DNA from: an uncultured Psychrobacter sp. | Lineage (GTDB): Bacteria > Pseudomonadota > Gammaproteobacteria > Pseudomonadales > Moraxellaceae | NCBI RefSeq assembly: GCF_947495825.1 | Contig: NZ_CANMAH010000011.1 | Location: 1 to 64,000 of the forward strand | DNA: 64,000 nt | Direction: 5' to 3' | Shown here: positions 56,201 through 64,000 of the stretch, piece after piece | Position numbering within the stretch: position 1 is the stretch's first letter | Layout: each line of letters begins with the position of its first letter | Notes under the pieces: model-generated | Seen by the model: the letters and a program-made list of their open reading frames with translations, nothing else | What the model was told of the DNA's origin: nothing | Databases searched by the model: none | Position numbers and translations under genes: made by a program

Positions 56201-58263
56201 AGATCAAGCACACCTTTTACATTAACAGCACCTGCTTCGCCAGTATAATCCAACTTACGTACATTGATTAGGTTTGGTGTGCCAGCTGCATCAATCGATA
56301 GTCGACCATCAGGTACATCTGCGGTATCAAGCTGACCATCAAAACGTGCATCAAAAACCGACAGCTCACCACCAACGATATCGATGCTCGCATCACCCGT
56401 ACCTGCTATACCAATATCACGACCATCTTGTGTGGCATCAAGCTGAGCCTGTAGGTCCGTATTATTTAGATTGATAATATGCCGCTGACCTTTAACACCG
56501 TTTTTGGTGATATCCAACAAACGGCCATTTACATTGAGGCTTCCTGTCAAACGCTCAAGTGGCAAATCGCTACGGTATTGTTTGGGTAGCAAGCCATTAG
56601 TACGTGCATCGATCTGCCATGTCAAGGGGCGCCGCTTAGTTGCTAGCTGTATTTGTCCGTTACCCGATAAATCACCAACAATGCCTTGATAATTAAGGCT
56701 ATTGATATCAATGACATCGCCAGTCTTACGGACTGCCACATCATAGTTGCCTTTAGGGGCTGCGTTTAACTCATTGATAAGGGCATTGGCATCGACAGAC
56801 AAACGTGAGCCGCGCACAATAACATCAGCTTGTCCATTTGGACTGTTAATATTACCGATATTAGGGACATTGCTGCGAATAAGATTTTGCCAGCTGGCAT
56901 CGATATACCAAGGGGCCACTTGCTTAGACTTCAATGAAGTCTTACCACGTACTATATTAGCATTGACGTGTTCACCATCACGCTGACGCAAGTCTGCATC
57001 AATCTGCGTATTACCAACACTATTTTGTTGTTGATAATGCATTGATAGTCGACCATTAAGATTTTGCGGTGCATACGCCTTAAAATCAGCATATTCATCA
57101 GGAATAGCGCGGCGAATATCAAAGTTACTGCCTGTCGCTCGTACCTTTGCATCAAAGCTATCTTGCCAATCCAAAATACCCTGCAGTATTAGATGACCAG
57201 CTGGAACATTAGCGTCTAGGCGATCAACACGCATTTGGCTGTTAGCGATGATAGCGCGGCCTTGGTAATGTCCTGAAGGAATGTCTTTGGCAGTCAATTC
57301 AGTATTAATACGCAGGCGTATCTCAGAGATGACCCCATTTGCAGTAGCGGTACCACTTTTTAGATGAATATTTTGGGCGTCGGCATAAGGAATGAGGATA
57401 TCATCCCATTGTAATTTGGCTTGAAATGGCGAATCGTTATCGAGGCCTTGTACGACAAACTCACCTTGAACATCCCCTTCATTGTAACGACTACGCACCT
57501 TACCTACAGTGCGTTTTAGGGTACCTGTCGCTGTAATATTTAAGGGGTCAATATAAGCTTTTTCTAGAGCACTGACTTCAGCGATGGCACTGAGGTCCAA
57601 TGGATAGTCGCCTTGCAAATCTATGTTGCCTTGTAATGCATTGATTTTTACAATATCTGCATAACGCAAATCACCGCGACCAACAGTGACTTCACTCCCT
57701 ACCCACGTTAAATCTCGAGCACTAATATCATGGACTACGATAGGATCTTTGGTGACTTGTTTATAAACAATGTTTTTTATTTTGGCTTGATCAAAGCGTA
57801 GATTGACTGGTAATTTGAGCGTCTTATAATCAAATGGCTCACCAGTTGGTGGTTTGTTATTGATGATTTCTATGCGTTGGATGTCAGCATCTCGAAGGTG
57901 TACTTCTTTAGAAAAGACCGCGCGCCAGCCCACCTTAACATAGGCTTTATCCACCACGACCTCAAGATCTTCAGTCGCTTTGATGTCTATATCTGTGACC
58001 CAAATACCATCCCGCAAATTGCCCTTGCCGTATGTAATCTTAATGCCTGTTTCTGCACTGACCTTTTCTAAGACAAACCTCGTCCCTGACTCTGTGCCCA
58101 TCATATAAAAGAATACTGCAAACATAAGCAGTAGAACGATAATTATCAATATCAATAATTTAAATACAAAGGAAAGTGGATACCAGCGCTTTACTGCACG
58201 AGCATCTCTTTGAGCTGGATCTTCATCGGGTGAACGTTTAGGCGGGGTCTTTTTGTTCAACAT
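53269..58263 (-). CDS. tamB: Translocation and assembly module protein TamB
   Basis: A very long inner-membrane-anchored periplasmic protein that spans to the outer membrane, partners TamA and takes part in lipid transport and outer-membrane protein assembly. One N-terminal transmembrane helix (about residues 33-58) is followed by some 1200 residues of repeated beta-strand segments of the AsmA/TamB beta-taco type (recurring LNGRL-, GTLKG-, VKGVLDLR-like units). The C-terminal DUF490/TamB domain covers about the last 350 residues, ending AVDVVYSWQF with the usual terminal Phe. At 1664 aa it is longer than E. coli TamB (1259). I chose ATG 58263; the TTG three codons earlier is less likely. It follows tamA by 122 bp. 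Confidence 0.94.
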   Translation of the reverse strand: MLNKKTPPKRSPDEDPAQRDARAVKRWYPLSFVFKLLILIIIVLLLMFAVFFYMMGTESGTRFVLEKVSAETGIKITYGKGNLRDGIWVTDIDIKATEDLEVVVDKAYVKVGWRAVFSKEVHLRDADIQRIEIINNKPPTGEPFDYKTLKLPVNLRFDQAKIKNIVYKQVTKDPIVVHDISARDLTWVGSEVTVGRGDLRYADIVKINALQGNIDLQGDYPLDLSAIAEVSALEKAYIDPLNITATGTLKRTVGKVRSRYNEGDVQGEFVVQGLDNDSPFQAKLQWDDILIPYADAQNIHLKSGTATANGVISEIRLRINTELTAKDIPSGHYQGRAIIANSQMRVDRLDANVPAGHLILQGILDWQDSFDAKVRATGSNFDIRRAIPDEYADFKAYAPQNLNGRLSMHYQQQNSVGNTQIDADLRQRDGEHVNANIVRGKTSLKSKQVAPWYIDASWQNLIRSNVPNIGNINSPNGQADVIVRGSRLSVDANALINELNAAPKGNYDVAVRKTGDVIDINSLNYQGIVGDLSGNGQIQLATKRRPLTWQIDARTNGLLPKQYRSDLPLERLTGSLNVNGRLLDITKNGVKGQRHIINLNNTDLQAQLDATQDGRDIGIAGTGDASIDIVGGELSVFDARFDGQLDTADVPDGRLSIDAAGTPNLINVRKLDYTGEAGAVNVKGVLDLRQDIGWTVNGRFNNFDLGYFLPNNPAILTGDLNTSGQWQSASKNRPDEPGKLQRFAVNFDGVLDAKQLPAGKLTIDANGDSQLIRIKRFRHVGTAGSIDAQGSVDVSKGVAWDISAVMDRFNLGYFLKDTPSTITGSIKTDGSWRKAQQIINLRQIDLNGTLKGQPLSAKGSLTAKLNLPENLANYFERLKAQDVESQYQQINALIENLNANNLVLRWGDNYLTANGNAKQLQTKINITSLDQLSDKLTGKVTGGATLSQPAGQALPTIYIDLVGERIALPGFVLRQGRVRGKLVNLANSPSQLIISAEGLDAAGQSFKNVDASFNGTEQKHVVNLKMANEKLNISTRLKGGFDRDQLSWSGVIGKGRIQSQYATLNQLQPAQVIVNLPKPQNSGTTDLKVQLAAHCWQAEDQTGKLCLRENLIASAAGGKVNLALQKLDTSLFSVFLPEDIDWHGQINGKAVVSWQRGKPPTINTTLYSDNGKIGLIQDGDVAPVTLTYERVSLIALSVPEGLKLRADINTGNGARGYAEVIVDPYKTPKPISGALVLNELNLAVLKPFFPGMRVLEGNITMAGGIGGTLTKPQFYGDVKLADGRIAMLDLPVNLTDVDIDAKIRGTQATIDGKFNSGTGSGTLIGTVNWQQKLQAKLSIVGERLVLTQPPLLLAEVNPDIDIIIRPGDRYVNIEGAVSVPSATIRPPEASEDIITQTEDAIVIDRRLIGNIEDVLAVSKPWSINADIGIDLGDDINFRGFGAVIPLAGALNINQSGTGIMRAKGVVQVSRRTSIDAFGQNLELNYGQVRFNGDVMKPNLSIEAVKIIDGKTVGLRVKGDTENPNIIVFNNAGLTQQRAMNALVTGRINNTGATQISEQGFKSQVTNNLAAAGLSFGLSGTRGLTNQIGQAFGLQGLTVDASGSSEDTNVNVTGYVTPDLYIRYGVGVFNAQNSLSIRYQLTRRIYVEATSAAENAVDVVYSWQF

Positions 58264-58385
58264 GATACTCAACTACGTTAAAAGATTGTTTACCGGCAAT
58301 CGGTAGAATTAATAAAGATGACTTATATAGCTTTTCTACTTTAGTGAGTGTAATCGTCTACATATAGTCACGTCTATAGTTTTCA

Positions 58386-61300
58386 CTAGAGTGGCGAGCC
58401 AATAAAGAAGTGTAGTCTAACTGGAACACTATCTTCTGTCACGCCAGCGGCTACATCTACACGTACAATACCCACAGGTGATGCCCAGCGAACACCAACC
58501 CCAACGCCGACCTTGGTTTCAGTCTCAAAATCTTTGTCATAAGCATTACCCACATCGGTAAATACCGCACCGCGAAAGCCTGGAATAAATTCATAATTAT
58601 ACTCGGCACTACCGACTGCTAGTACTTGTCCGCCAGTTAGATAGCCATTTTCTAACGGAGACAAACTTTCATAATCATAGCCGCGAATACTTTGGTCGCC
58701 ACCAGCAAAAAAGCGCAACTTATAAGGTACTTCATAAAAGTCATCTGCCCATATATAGCCTGTATTTACGCTCCCAAGCACTTGATGCTTGTCATCATCA
58801 CCAAAGCTATAGATACCACTGACACCTGCGCGAACTATGGCCAAGTCAGTATCGCTAAGCGCTTTATCCGCGCCCGCCTCAATACCGTAGTACTGACGTA
58901 TGCCGCGCGTTGGATTAGTCGCACTGTCAACGTCCGTTTTATTGACTCCATACCCAAATAATAGTGCCTTTTGCTTGGGTCTAGAAGATGTAAAACGTAT
59001 AGGCAGATCATCCAATTCGGTGTCATCAACACCGGTCTCTAGCTCATCTAGACGATAACGCACAGAATAACTACGGTTCCAACCGTTTTCACGGCGAATA
59101 TTACGAGCCAATGCAGCCTTTAGCGTTTTGGTTGACAGATCAAAGTTACCTTCACCTTGATCAATCACTTCCTCTTCATAAGAGAGACGTCCCTCTAGTT
59201 TATCGTTGAGTGGATGCTTCCATGGTCGACTGGCATAGACAGCGATATTTTTATTAATTCGAGAAATCTCGGTTTCTGCGCCTGCTTGGTAGCCTTTACG
59301 ATTGATTAAATTGTAGTCTATCTTAGCAGTCGCTCGCACACCTGTGTCTGTGCCATAACCGATACCGACTTGTGCATCACGCGGCTTGTCAGCGTAGACA
59401 AAAACATACAGTGGTACTTTTTTGCTTTCTTGAACCTCTGCTGGTGTTTTACGTCCAGCAAGGGTTGGCGGTACAAAATCTTCGTCTAATACACCTTCAT
59501 TATCAGGAAATATCTTTTTGGCGACTTTACTAATAGAGTCACTGATCTTTCCTAAAAGATTATCGGCTTCTTGTGTTTTTTCGTCGAGCACTCGATCATT
59601 TGGCAACCCGCTTAACCGATCCGCCTTACGTTTGATAGCCAGTAGTTTATCTTGCGTTTCTTGATCCACTTCAAACTCAATTGGAGCGACATCCATTGCA
59701 TCTACAGTAGCGCCACTATTGGCCTCGATACTATCAGCAATATTAGCGTCAGCAGCATTGGCATCTGTACGACTATCATCCATATCATCGCTACTACTGA
59801 CGATATTAGAAGCATCAATATCAACACCACCACTGTCGATATCATCATCGATAACGCTATCATTGTCAGTATCTACCGGTGTATTGTCGAAAGCTAAAGT
59901 GCTATTTTCGCTAATATCATCTGGTGGCAATACTGTCTCAACATTGACGGTATTAAAATAACGAGTCGCTGATAGATCATTACCAAGTTTGGTGATATCA
60001 GGACGATAGAACGGGTCGCCTGCTTCAAAGTCAAACATCTGCTTTAATAATGAGGACTCTACCGGCAACTTTTCAGGATCTGTCGTCAGTGTTCCTGTCT
60101 CTTCATCATAAGTAAAAAACACCACATCATCGTATTTATATCGATCGCCTGTATTGTAGACCAATGACACATCAGCTGTATTGTCCGGCAAAATAATATC
60201 AACTGATTTGTTTAACCAATATTGATCAAAATAACCATATGTATTACTTAATGCTTCCAGTGCCGCTTTACTGTTTTTATAGACGCGGTGATTAAATACC
60301 TCTCCCTCTTGCGGGGGCATCTGTGTTTCTAGAGTTTGGAACTCCTGCTGTTCAATACCTTCACCGCGAATATCTACAACGTGACTATCGACACGTACTG
60401 GCTCACCAAGATTTTCAATAATAACATCAATGGTATCGACAGTTGGTTGGCGCAAACGTAGGGTAACATCATAGTAGCCCACTGCGCGTGCAGCATCTAG
60501 GGCAGTCTGGCGCAAACGTGGTAAAGCTGCGGTAAAGTCGGCGACAGATTGTACAGTTGTATCATCAAGCGCGGCTTTGATATTGTTAATTGGCTGGATA
60601 TCTTCATCAGCTTTGATAAGCTTTGGCGACGTATCGACTGTATCTTCAGCGCTATTGCCATCTATCTGCTGTAAGTAAACGCTTGTCTCTACGTGTGGCA
60701 GCGCCATTGCACCACCATTAAACAAACGATTGTATAAGCGTTTAACGACGTTGCTACTATTACGTACACGTGTGCTAGGTTTGGATGCTTGCACGATACT
60801 ATCGGTCACTGCTTGGGTTTCTGTTGTTGCTTGATAATCAGGTAAATAATCATCTGGATTTAAAGATTCTGTCTGGTCTGTCGTCTCATCTACCCTAGGC
60901 AACTTACCCGTACTTGCATCAACCTTAGTATCAATGACAGTATCGTCAGCACCTGTTACTGGATCGCGTTCTTGCTGCGCAAGCGTCTGTGTCGGGCTCT
61001 GTTGGCTACTATCTACACCATCGCTACTAACTGCATCACTAACCTCAATCGGACGTGACATAATCTCATCAGTTTTAGCATTCTTATCGCTACTCTCCAG
61101 ACGCCCAAGGGTATCGAGATTGGTCGGTGCTGGTAAGCTTGCTGCATCCAGACTTGGATCTAAGCCGATAGGTGTATCACGGCTATCTAAAGTCGCTACT
61201 GGGTTATCAAAATCGTCGTCACTGTCGTTATTGTCGTTATTGTCGTTATTGTTCTCATTTGTCACATTGTCTTGATTGTTTTGTGCCTCTACTGCAGCCA

Positions 61301-61796
61301 GCTCTCGCTCAATCTGCTCAGGCGTCATCATCTGATAGCCTTGCTGCTGTACTGTGGCTGCTTGCTCTAATAAATCATCATCACCTGTGTTAGATGAGCG
61401 TTTTTCAATATTGTCCGAGTCAGTCGTCTTACTATTGATAGGTTTGGTCGACAAAGAGTTTTTTGATTCGCCTTTTAATGTTTGCTCACTATAATCTTCT
61501 AATACTGACTCATCGATGACACCTTGCTCTACTGCCTTTTTTAGGCGTAGAGCATCTAAAGCTGCATCAAGCTCAGTCTGTTGATCATTCATTAGCGCAT
61601 TGTATTTAGACAAGCTTGAAAGCTTGGCAGATGCTTCGCTATTGGTATTGGCGTCATCTGCACCAAATGCAGGAGATGCCACACCAAAGCCGACTAACGC
61701 ACTTGCTAACGCTGTAAAAAGCGTTGAGCGGTTAAAATAGCTACGCGGCAAACCTGACAAGCTGCGCGACTGCGTTGAAGGCTGATGTCTTATCAT
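58386..61796 (-). CDS. tamA: Outer-membrane assembly factor TamA, greatly expanded
   Basis: A BamA-superfamily outer-membrane protein. A signal peptide ends near residue 46 (LVGFGVASPAFGA). Then comes an Asp/Asn/Ser/Thr-rich region to about residue 345, including an Asn/Asp repeat coded by three 9-bp tandem copies (61223-61249). POTRA-like segments follow at about 395-620 (ARAVGYYDVTLRLRQP, QMPPQEGEVFNHRVYKNSKAALEALSNTYGYFDQYW). An acidic insert lies at about 625-770. The beta barrel covers about 790-1136 (VGIGYGTDTGVRATA, LRFFAGGDQSIRGYDYESL), ending FFIGSPL. E. coli TamA has 577 aa, so this protein is nearly double. The barrel signature GGDQSIRGY and the tamB neighbour make the assignment firm. 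Confidence 0.93.
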   Translation of the reverse strand: MIRHQPSTQSRSLSGLPRSYFNRSTLFTALASALVGFGVASPAFGADDANTNSEASAKLSSLSKYNALMNDQQTELDAALDALRLKKAVEQGVIDESVLEDYSEQTLKGESKNSLSTKPINSKTTDSDNIEKRSSNTGDDDLLEQAATVQQQGYQMMTPEQIERELAAVEAQNNQDNVTNENNNDNNDNNDSDDDFDNPVATLDSRDTPIGLDPSLDAASLPAPTNLDTLGRLESSDKNAKTDEIMSRPIEVSDAVSSDGVDSSQQSPTQTLAQQERDPVTGADDTVIDTKVDASTGKLPRVDETTDQTESLNPDDYLPDYQATTETQAVTDSIVQASKPSTRVRNSSNVVKRLYNRLFNGGAMALPHVETSVYLQQIDGNSAEDTVDTSPKLIKADEDIQPINNIKAALDDTTVQSVADFTAALPRLRQTALDAARAVGYYDVTLRLRQPTVDTIDVIIENLGEPVRVDSHVVDIRGEGIEQQEFQTLETQMPPQEGEVFNHRVYKNSKAALEALSNTYGYFDQYWLNKSVDIILPDNTADVSLVYNTGDRYKYDDVVFFTYDEETGTLTTDPEKLPVESSLLKQMFDFEAGDPFYRPDITKLGNDLSATRYFNTVNVETVLPPDDISENSTLAFDNTPVDTDNDSVIDDDIDSGGVDIDASNIVSSSDDMDDSRTDANAADANIADSIEANSGATVDAMDVAPIEFEVDQETQDKLLAIKRKADRLSGLPNDRVLDEKTQEADNLLGKISDSISKVAKKIFPDNEGVLDEDFVPPTLAGRKTPAEVQESKKVPLYVFVYADKPRDAQVGIGYGTDTGVRATAKIDYNLINRKGYQAGAETEISRINKNIAVYASRPWKHPLNDKLEGRLSYEEEVIDQGEGNFDLSTKTLKAALARNIRRENGWNRSYSVRYRLDELETGVDDTELDDLPIRFTSSRPKQKALLFGYGVNKTDVDSATNPTRGIRQYYGIEAGADKALSDTDLAIVRAGVSGIYSFGDDDKHQVLGSVNTGYIWADDFYEVPYKLRFFAGGDQSIRGYDYESLSPLENGYLTGGQVLAVGSAEYNYEFIPGFRGAVFTDVGNAYDKDFETETKVGVGVGVRWASPVGIVRVDVAAGVTEDSVPVRLHFFIGSPL

Positions 61797-62148
61797 ACTT
61801 ATTTCCTATCACTTCACGCGGCATATTGATACTGACGATGGCTACACGCCTGCATTAACCGATGAATATACTTATCATATTTAATATTTATTAATAACGC
61901 TTGTAATCAACTTTGACAAAACCATGTCAAACTTACAAATCATAGCTTAGTTAATTATCAAATCATAGCATCTAGCACATGTATTTATAGCAAAGCCTTG
62001 CTATTATACGGTCTAAAAATAATAAAACCTATCTTATATTTTGATAAGTTTTTGATAATAATCATAATTATATAGCATGCAAGCACCTTATGCTGCCTGT
62101 GTTTAGTCCACTTTATGCCTCAGACGCTAGCCACTTGTAGGAGACCAC
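61797..62148. other. Intergenic region between divergent tamA and the MFS gene
   Basis: About 350 bp, AT-rich, containing the promoters of both genes. A TGATAATAATCATAATT stretch near 62053 is only a weak resemblance to a Fur box. No gene was seen. Confidence 0.4.
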
Positions 62149-63489
62149 ATGGCAAATCAATTTCAGTTATTTAAGCGTCGTCGCTTTAACGCTATGTTTT
62201 TTACCCAGTTTTTGGGCGCTTTTAATGACAACATTTTTAAGCAAGCACTGATTTTAGTTTTGACCTATACTGCCGCCAGTCAAATCGGCGTAGAAGTAAG
62301 TATCTTAAATAACTTAGCCGCCATGCTATTTATTTTGCCTTACTTTTTATTTTCTGCTCTAGCAGGTCAAATTGCAGACAAGTTTGAAAAGTCTAAACTC
62401 ACTCGCTTTGTTAAGCTGCTTGAGCTGGTCATCATGACAGTGGCGGCCATAGGCTTTGTGTTTGAATGGTACGCCCTGTTATTCGTGGCGCTGTTTTTGA
62501 TGGGTACGCATTCTACCTTTTTTGGTCCAATCAAATATGCTTATCTGCCACAAGCAATGCAAAAAGACGAGCTTGTCGGGGCCAATGGCTTGTTTCAGAT
62601 GGGGACTTCTCTCGCTATCTTACTCGGCATGATAGTCGCTGGGGTATTAACGCAGCTGCCGCAGTCACTATATTGGATCAGCGCAACAGTTGTAGTCATA
62701 GCCTTATTGGGCTACATGGCAGCGCGCTTTATTCCTACGACGCCAGCGATGCAGCCCAATCTGACCATTAATTGGAATATTTTTACCACTAGCATAGCTA
62801 CGGTACGTTACTTGTATTCTTTGCCTTTTTTGTTCTTTGTGATTTTGGGCAATAGCTGGTTTTGGTTTTATGGGGCAACGTTTTTGACTCAGACGCCTGA
62901 ATTTAGCAAAGTCATCTTACAGGGTGATGAATCTGTCGTTATTTTTCTATTGACTCTCTTCTCTGTTGGCGTGTCTATTGGCTCTTTATTGTGTAAAAGT
63001 TTGACTAAGAACCAAGTGAGCTTACGTCTATTGCCTTTTGGCATCGCAGGATTGAGCATCTTTGCTATCGATCTTTATTTTTCTTTATCAGGGTTAGATA
63101 TCGACTTGACTTCCAATACTCTTTTAGGAATCAGTGATGTACTTGGTAGAAGCGGTAGCTTACGTGTATTTGCTGATTTATTCTTTTTAGGGTTTAGTGG
63201 TGGATTGTATATTGTGCCTTTGTACGCTTCTATGCAAGCTTATGCTCCCAAAAGCCATCGTGCACGTATCGTAGGTGCCAATAATATCTTTAATGCTATA
63301 TTTATGGTCACTTCGGCTATATTTGCCATAGTGGTATTAAACACGCTAAACCTGTCGTTGCCACAATTGTTTTTGGTCACAGGCCTACTCAATATCATCT
63401 TCGGCGTGTTTTTATATATCAAGCTTAATAAGCATATTGGTCAAGCCGTTATGCAAACTTGTGATGAACCACTTAGCAGTGAAGGCTAA
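62149..63489 (+). CDS. MFS transporter, LplT-like
   Basis: A 446-aa inner-membrane protein with about 12 hydrophobic helices. It resembles the lysophospholipid transporter LplT: FFTQFLGAFNDNIFKQAL at the N-terminus, the DKFEKSKL-type loop after helix 2, and THSTFFGPIKYAYLPQ with VGANGLFQMGT. In E. coli lplT is adjacent to aas, and in other genera this MFS domain is fused to acyltransferase and acyl-ACP synthetase domains. Here it is a separate gene with none of them in view. GGAG lies about 9 nt before ATG 62149. Lysophospholipid flipping is an inference from the family. Confidence 0.82.
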   Translation: MANQFQLFKRRRFNAMFFTQFLGAFNDNIFKQALILVLTYTAASQIGVEVSILNNLAAMLFILPYFLFSALAGQIADKFEKSKLTRFVKLLELVIMTVAAIGFVFEWYALLFVALFLMGTHSTFFGPIKYAYLPQAMQKDELVGANGLFQMGTSLAILLGMIVAGVLTQLPQSLYWISATVVVIALLGYMAARFIPTTPAMQPNLTINWNIFTTSIATVRYLYSLPFLFFVILGNSWFWFYGATFLTQTPEFSKVILQGDESVVIFLLTLFSVGVSIGSLLCKSLTKNQVSLRLLPFGIAGLSIFAIDLYFSLSGLDIDLTSNTLLGISDVLGRSGSLRVFADLFFLGFSGGLYIVPLYASMQAYAPKSHRARIVGANNIFNAIFMVTSAIFAIVVLNTLNLSLPQLFLVTGLLNIIFGVFLYIKLNKHIGQAVMQTCDEPLSSEG

Positions 63490-63659
63490 TGTAGTATGAC
63501 ATTTTTTATCAAAAATATATAAAGCAGCAGTTAAATTATAATAACGCTATAGCACGAATTTTCATGCCGATAATTAAGATTGTTTGCTATAGTGATAAAA
63601 GATTATTTTTGCAATCTGAATAAGCCAACACCGATACAAAGCTATATCAGGAGCTAATT

Positions 63660-64000
63660 ATGGCACTGCGTTCGTTAACTAAGATAGACAATTTGCTTCT
63701 TGGCGTTGATAAAGCGCTACGGGCAGTCGTTCCAAACTCTAACCCCAGTACTCGTCCACTACCAGTCAATGATGATACGATTCCTGAGCTGAGCATTACA
63801 GAATCGCGGCACGTGGCAGGTCTTATGCGCATCAATCATACTGGTGAGGTATGCGCGCAAGGTCTATATCATGGACAAGCTTTTAGTGCCAAAGACGAGG
63901 ACGTAAAGCAAGCCATGCAGCAATCAGCCGAAGAAGAAGTGGACCATTTAGTATGGTGTGAGACTCGTCTGCAAGAGTTGGGCAGTCATCCCAGTATTTT
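63660..64000 (+). CDS. coq7: Demethoxyubiquinone hydroxylase Coq7, partial
   Basis: The first 113 codons of a di-iron monooxygenase that hydroxylates 3-demethoxyubiquinol in ubiquinone synthesis; the rest lies past the window end. The ferritin-like core is visible: GLMRINHTGEVCAQGLYHGQ, with the Glu ligand after NHTG, and EEEVDHLVWCETRLQEL with the ExxH pair. The start ATG 63660 has AGGAG 6-10 nt upstream. Bacteria using Coq7 in place of UbiF include Pseudomonas and the Moraxellaceae. Confidence 0.93.
   Translation, partial: MALRSLTKIDNLLLGVDKALRAVVPNSNPSTRPLPVNDDTIPELSITESRHVAGLMRINHTGEVCAQGLYHGQAFSAKDEDVKQAMQQSAEEEVDHLVWCETRLQELGSHPSI

Noticed and set aside
61223..61249. Tandem repeats as a CRISPR or satellite array
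   Set aside because: Only three 9-bp units, with no spacers, inside a coding region; they encode the Asn/Asp run of TamA.
61172..61393. Cys/Arg/Tyr-rich plus-strand frame over the tamA tandem repeat
   Set aside because: The repetitive peptide is only the antisense reading of the 9-bp repeats in tamA.
62041..62070. Fur box before the MFS gene
   Set aside because: The match is poor and the whole stretch is AT-rich, unlike the clear box at 52895-52913.

Overview
The window looks like a stretch of the chromosome of a gammaproteobacterium of the family Moraxellaceae, most likely Psychrobacter or a close relative. I base this on AT-rich intergenic DNA, acidic Asp/Asn/Gln-rich protein tails, and gene neighbourhoods shared with Pseudomonas and Acinetobacter (prmA/DUF3426/fis/purH; cmk/rpsA/ihfB/lapA/pyrF; argC/DUF6776). 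This comes from recalled families, not from a database search. I see no prophage, insertion sequence, CRISPR array, rRNA or tRNA. Almost everything is a core gene, so I do not claim a new defence or mobile system; the most interesting material is regulatory structure between genes and unusual extensions of core proteins.

Region 1 (1-12.4 kb): the class A penicillin-binding protein PBP1b with an adjacent TPR lipoprotein resembling the PBP1b activator LpoP; prmA, a zinc-ribbon/DUF3426 membrane protein, fis and purH on the plus strand; then ppiD and the HU gene hupB on the minus strand, and a UbiJ-like SCP2 protein with a membrane anchor. Region 2 (12.6-19 kb): a complete iscRSUA-hscBA-fdx iron-sulfur cluster assembly operon with a recognisable IscR box over its promoter and three perfect hairpins in a row between iscU and iscA. 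It ends in an 18-bp-stem terminator shared with a convergent membrane-bound class III nucleotidyl cyclase.

Region 3 (20.7-32.4 kb): HIT protein, mfd, a BCCT betaine-type transporter, rraA, an atypical short-chain dehydrogenase, rpsT, a histidine phosphatase, a metallophosphoesterase and pyrF. Region 4 (32.4-48.1 kb, all minus strand): lapA, ihfB, rpsA and cmk; tadA and ung abutting; clpA and clpS; a DUF6776 membrane protein with argC; hemE; proB and obgE. Region 5 (48.5-64 kb): a long-form GAPDH, a lipocalin, a Nudix/thiamine-phosphate-synthase-like fusion, a very small hemP gene under a strong Fur box, the tamB/tamA outer-membrane assembly pair (TamA is about twice the usual length), an LplT-like MFS transporter, and the start of coq7, cut by the window end.

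Two iron circuits stand out. IscR apparently represses its own Fe-S assembly operon, and Fur apparently controls the single-gene hemP unit. Convergent gene pairs repeatedly share bidirectional intrinsic terminators (8494-8514, 18953-18993, 27195-27230, 53139-53178).
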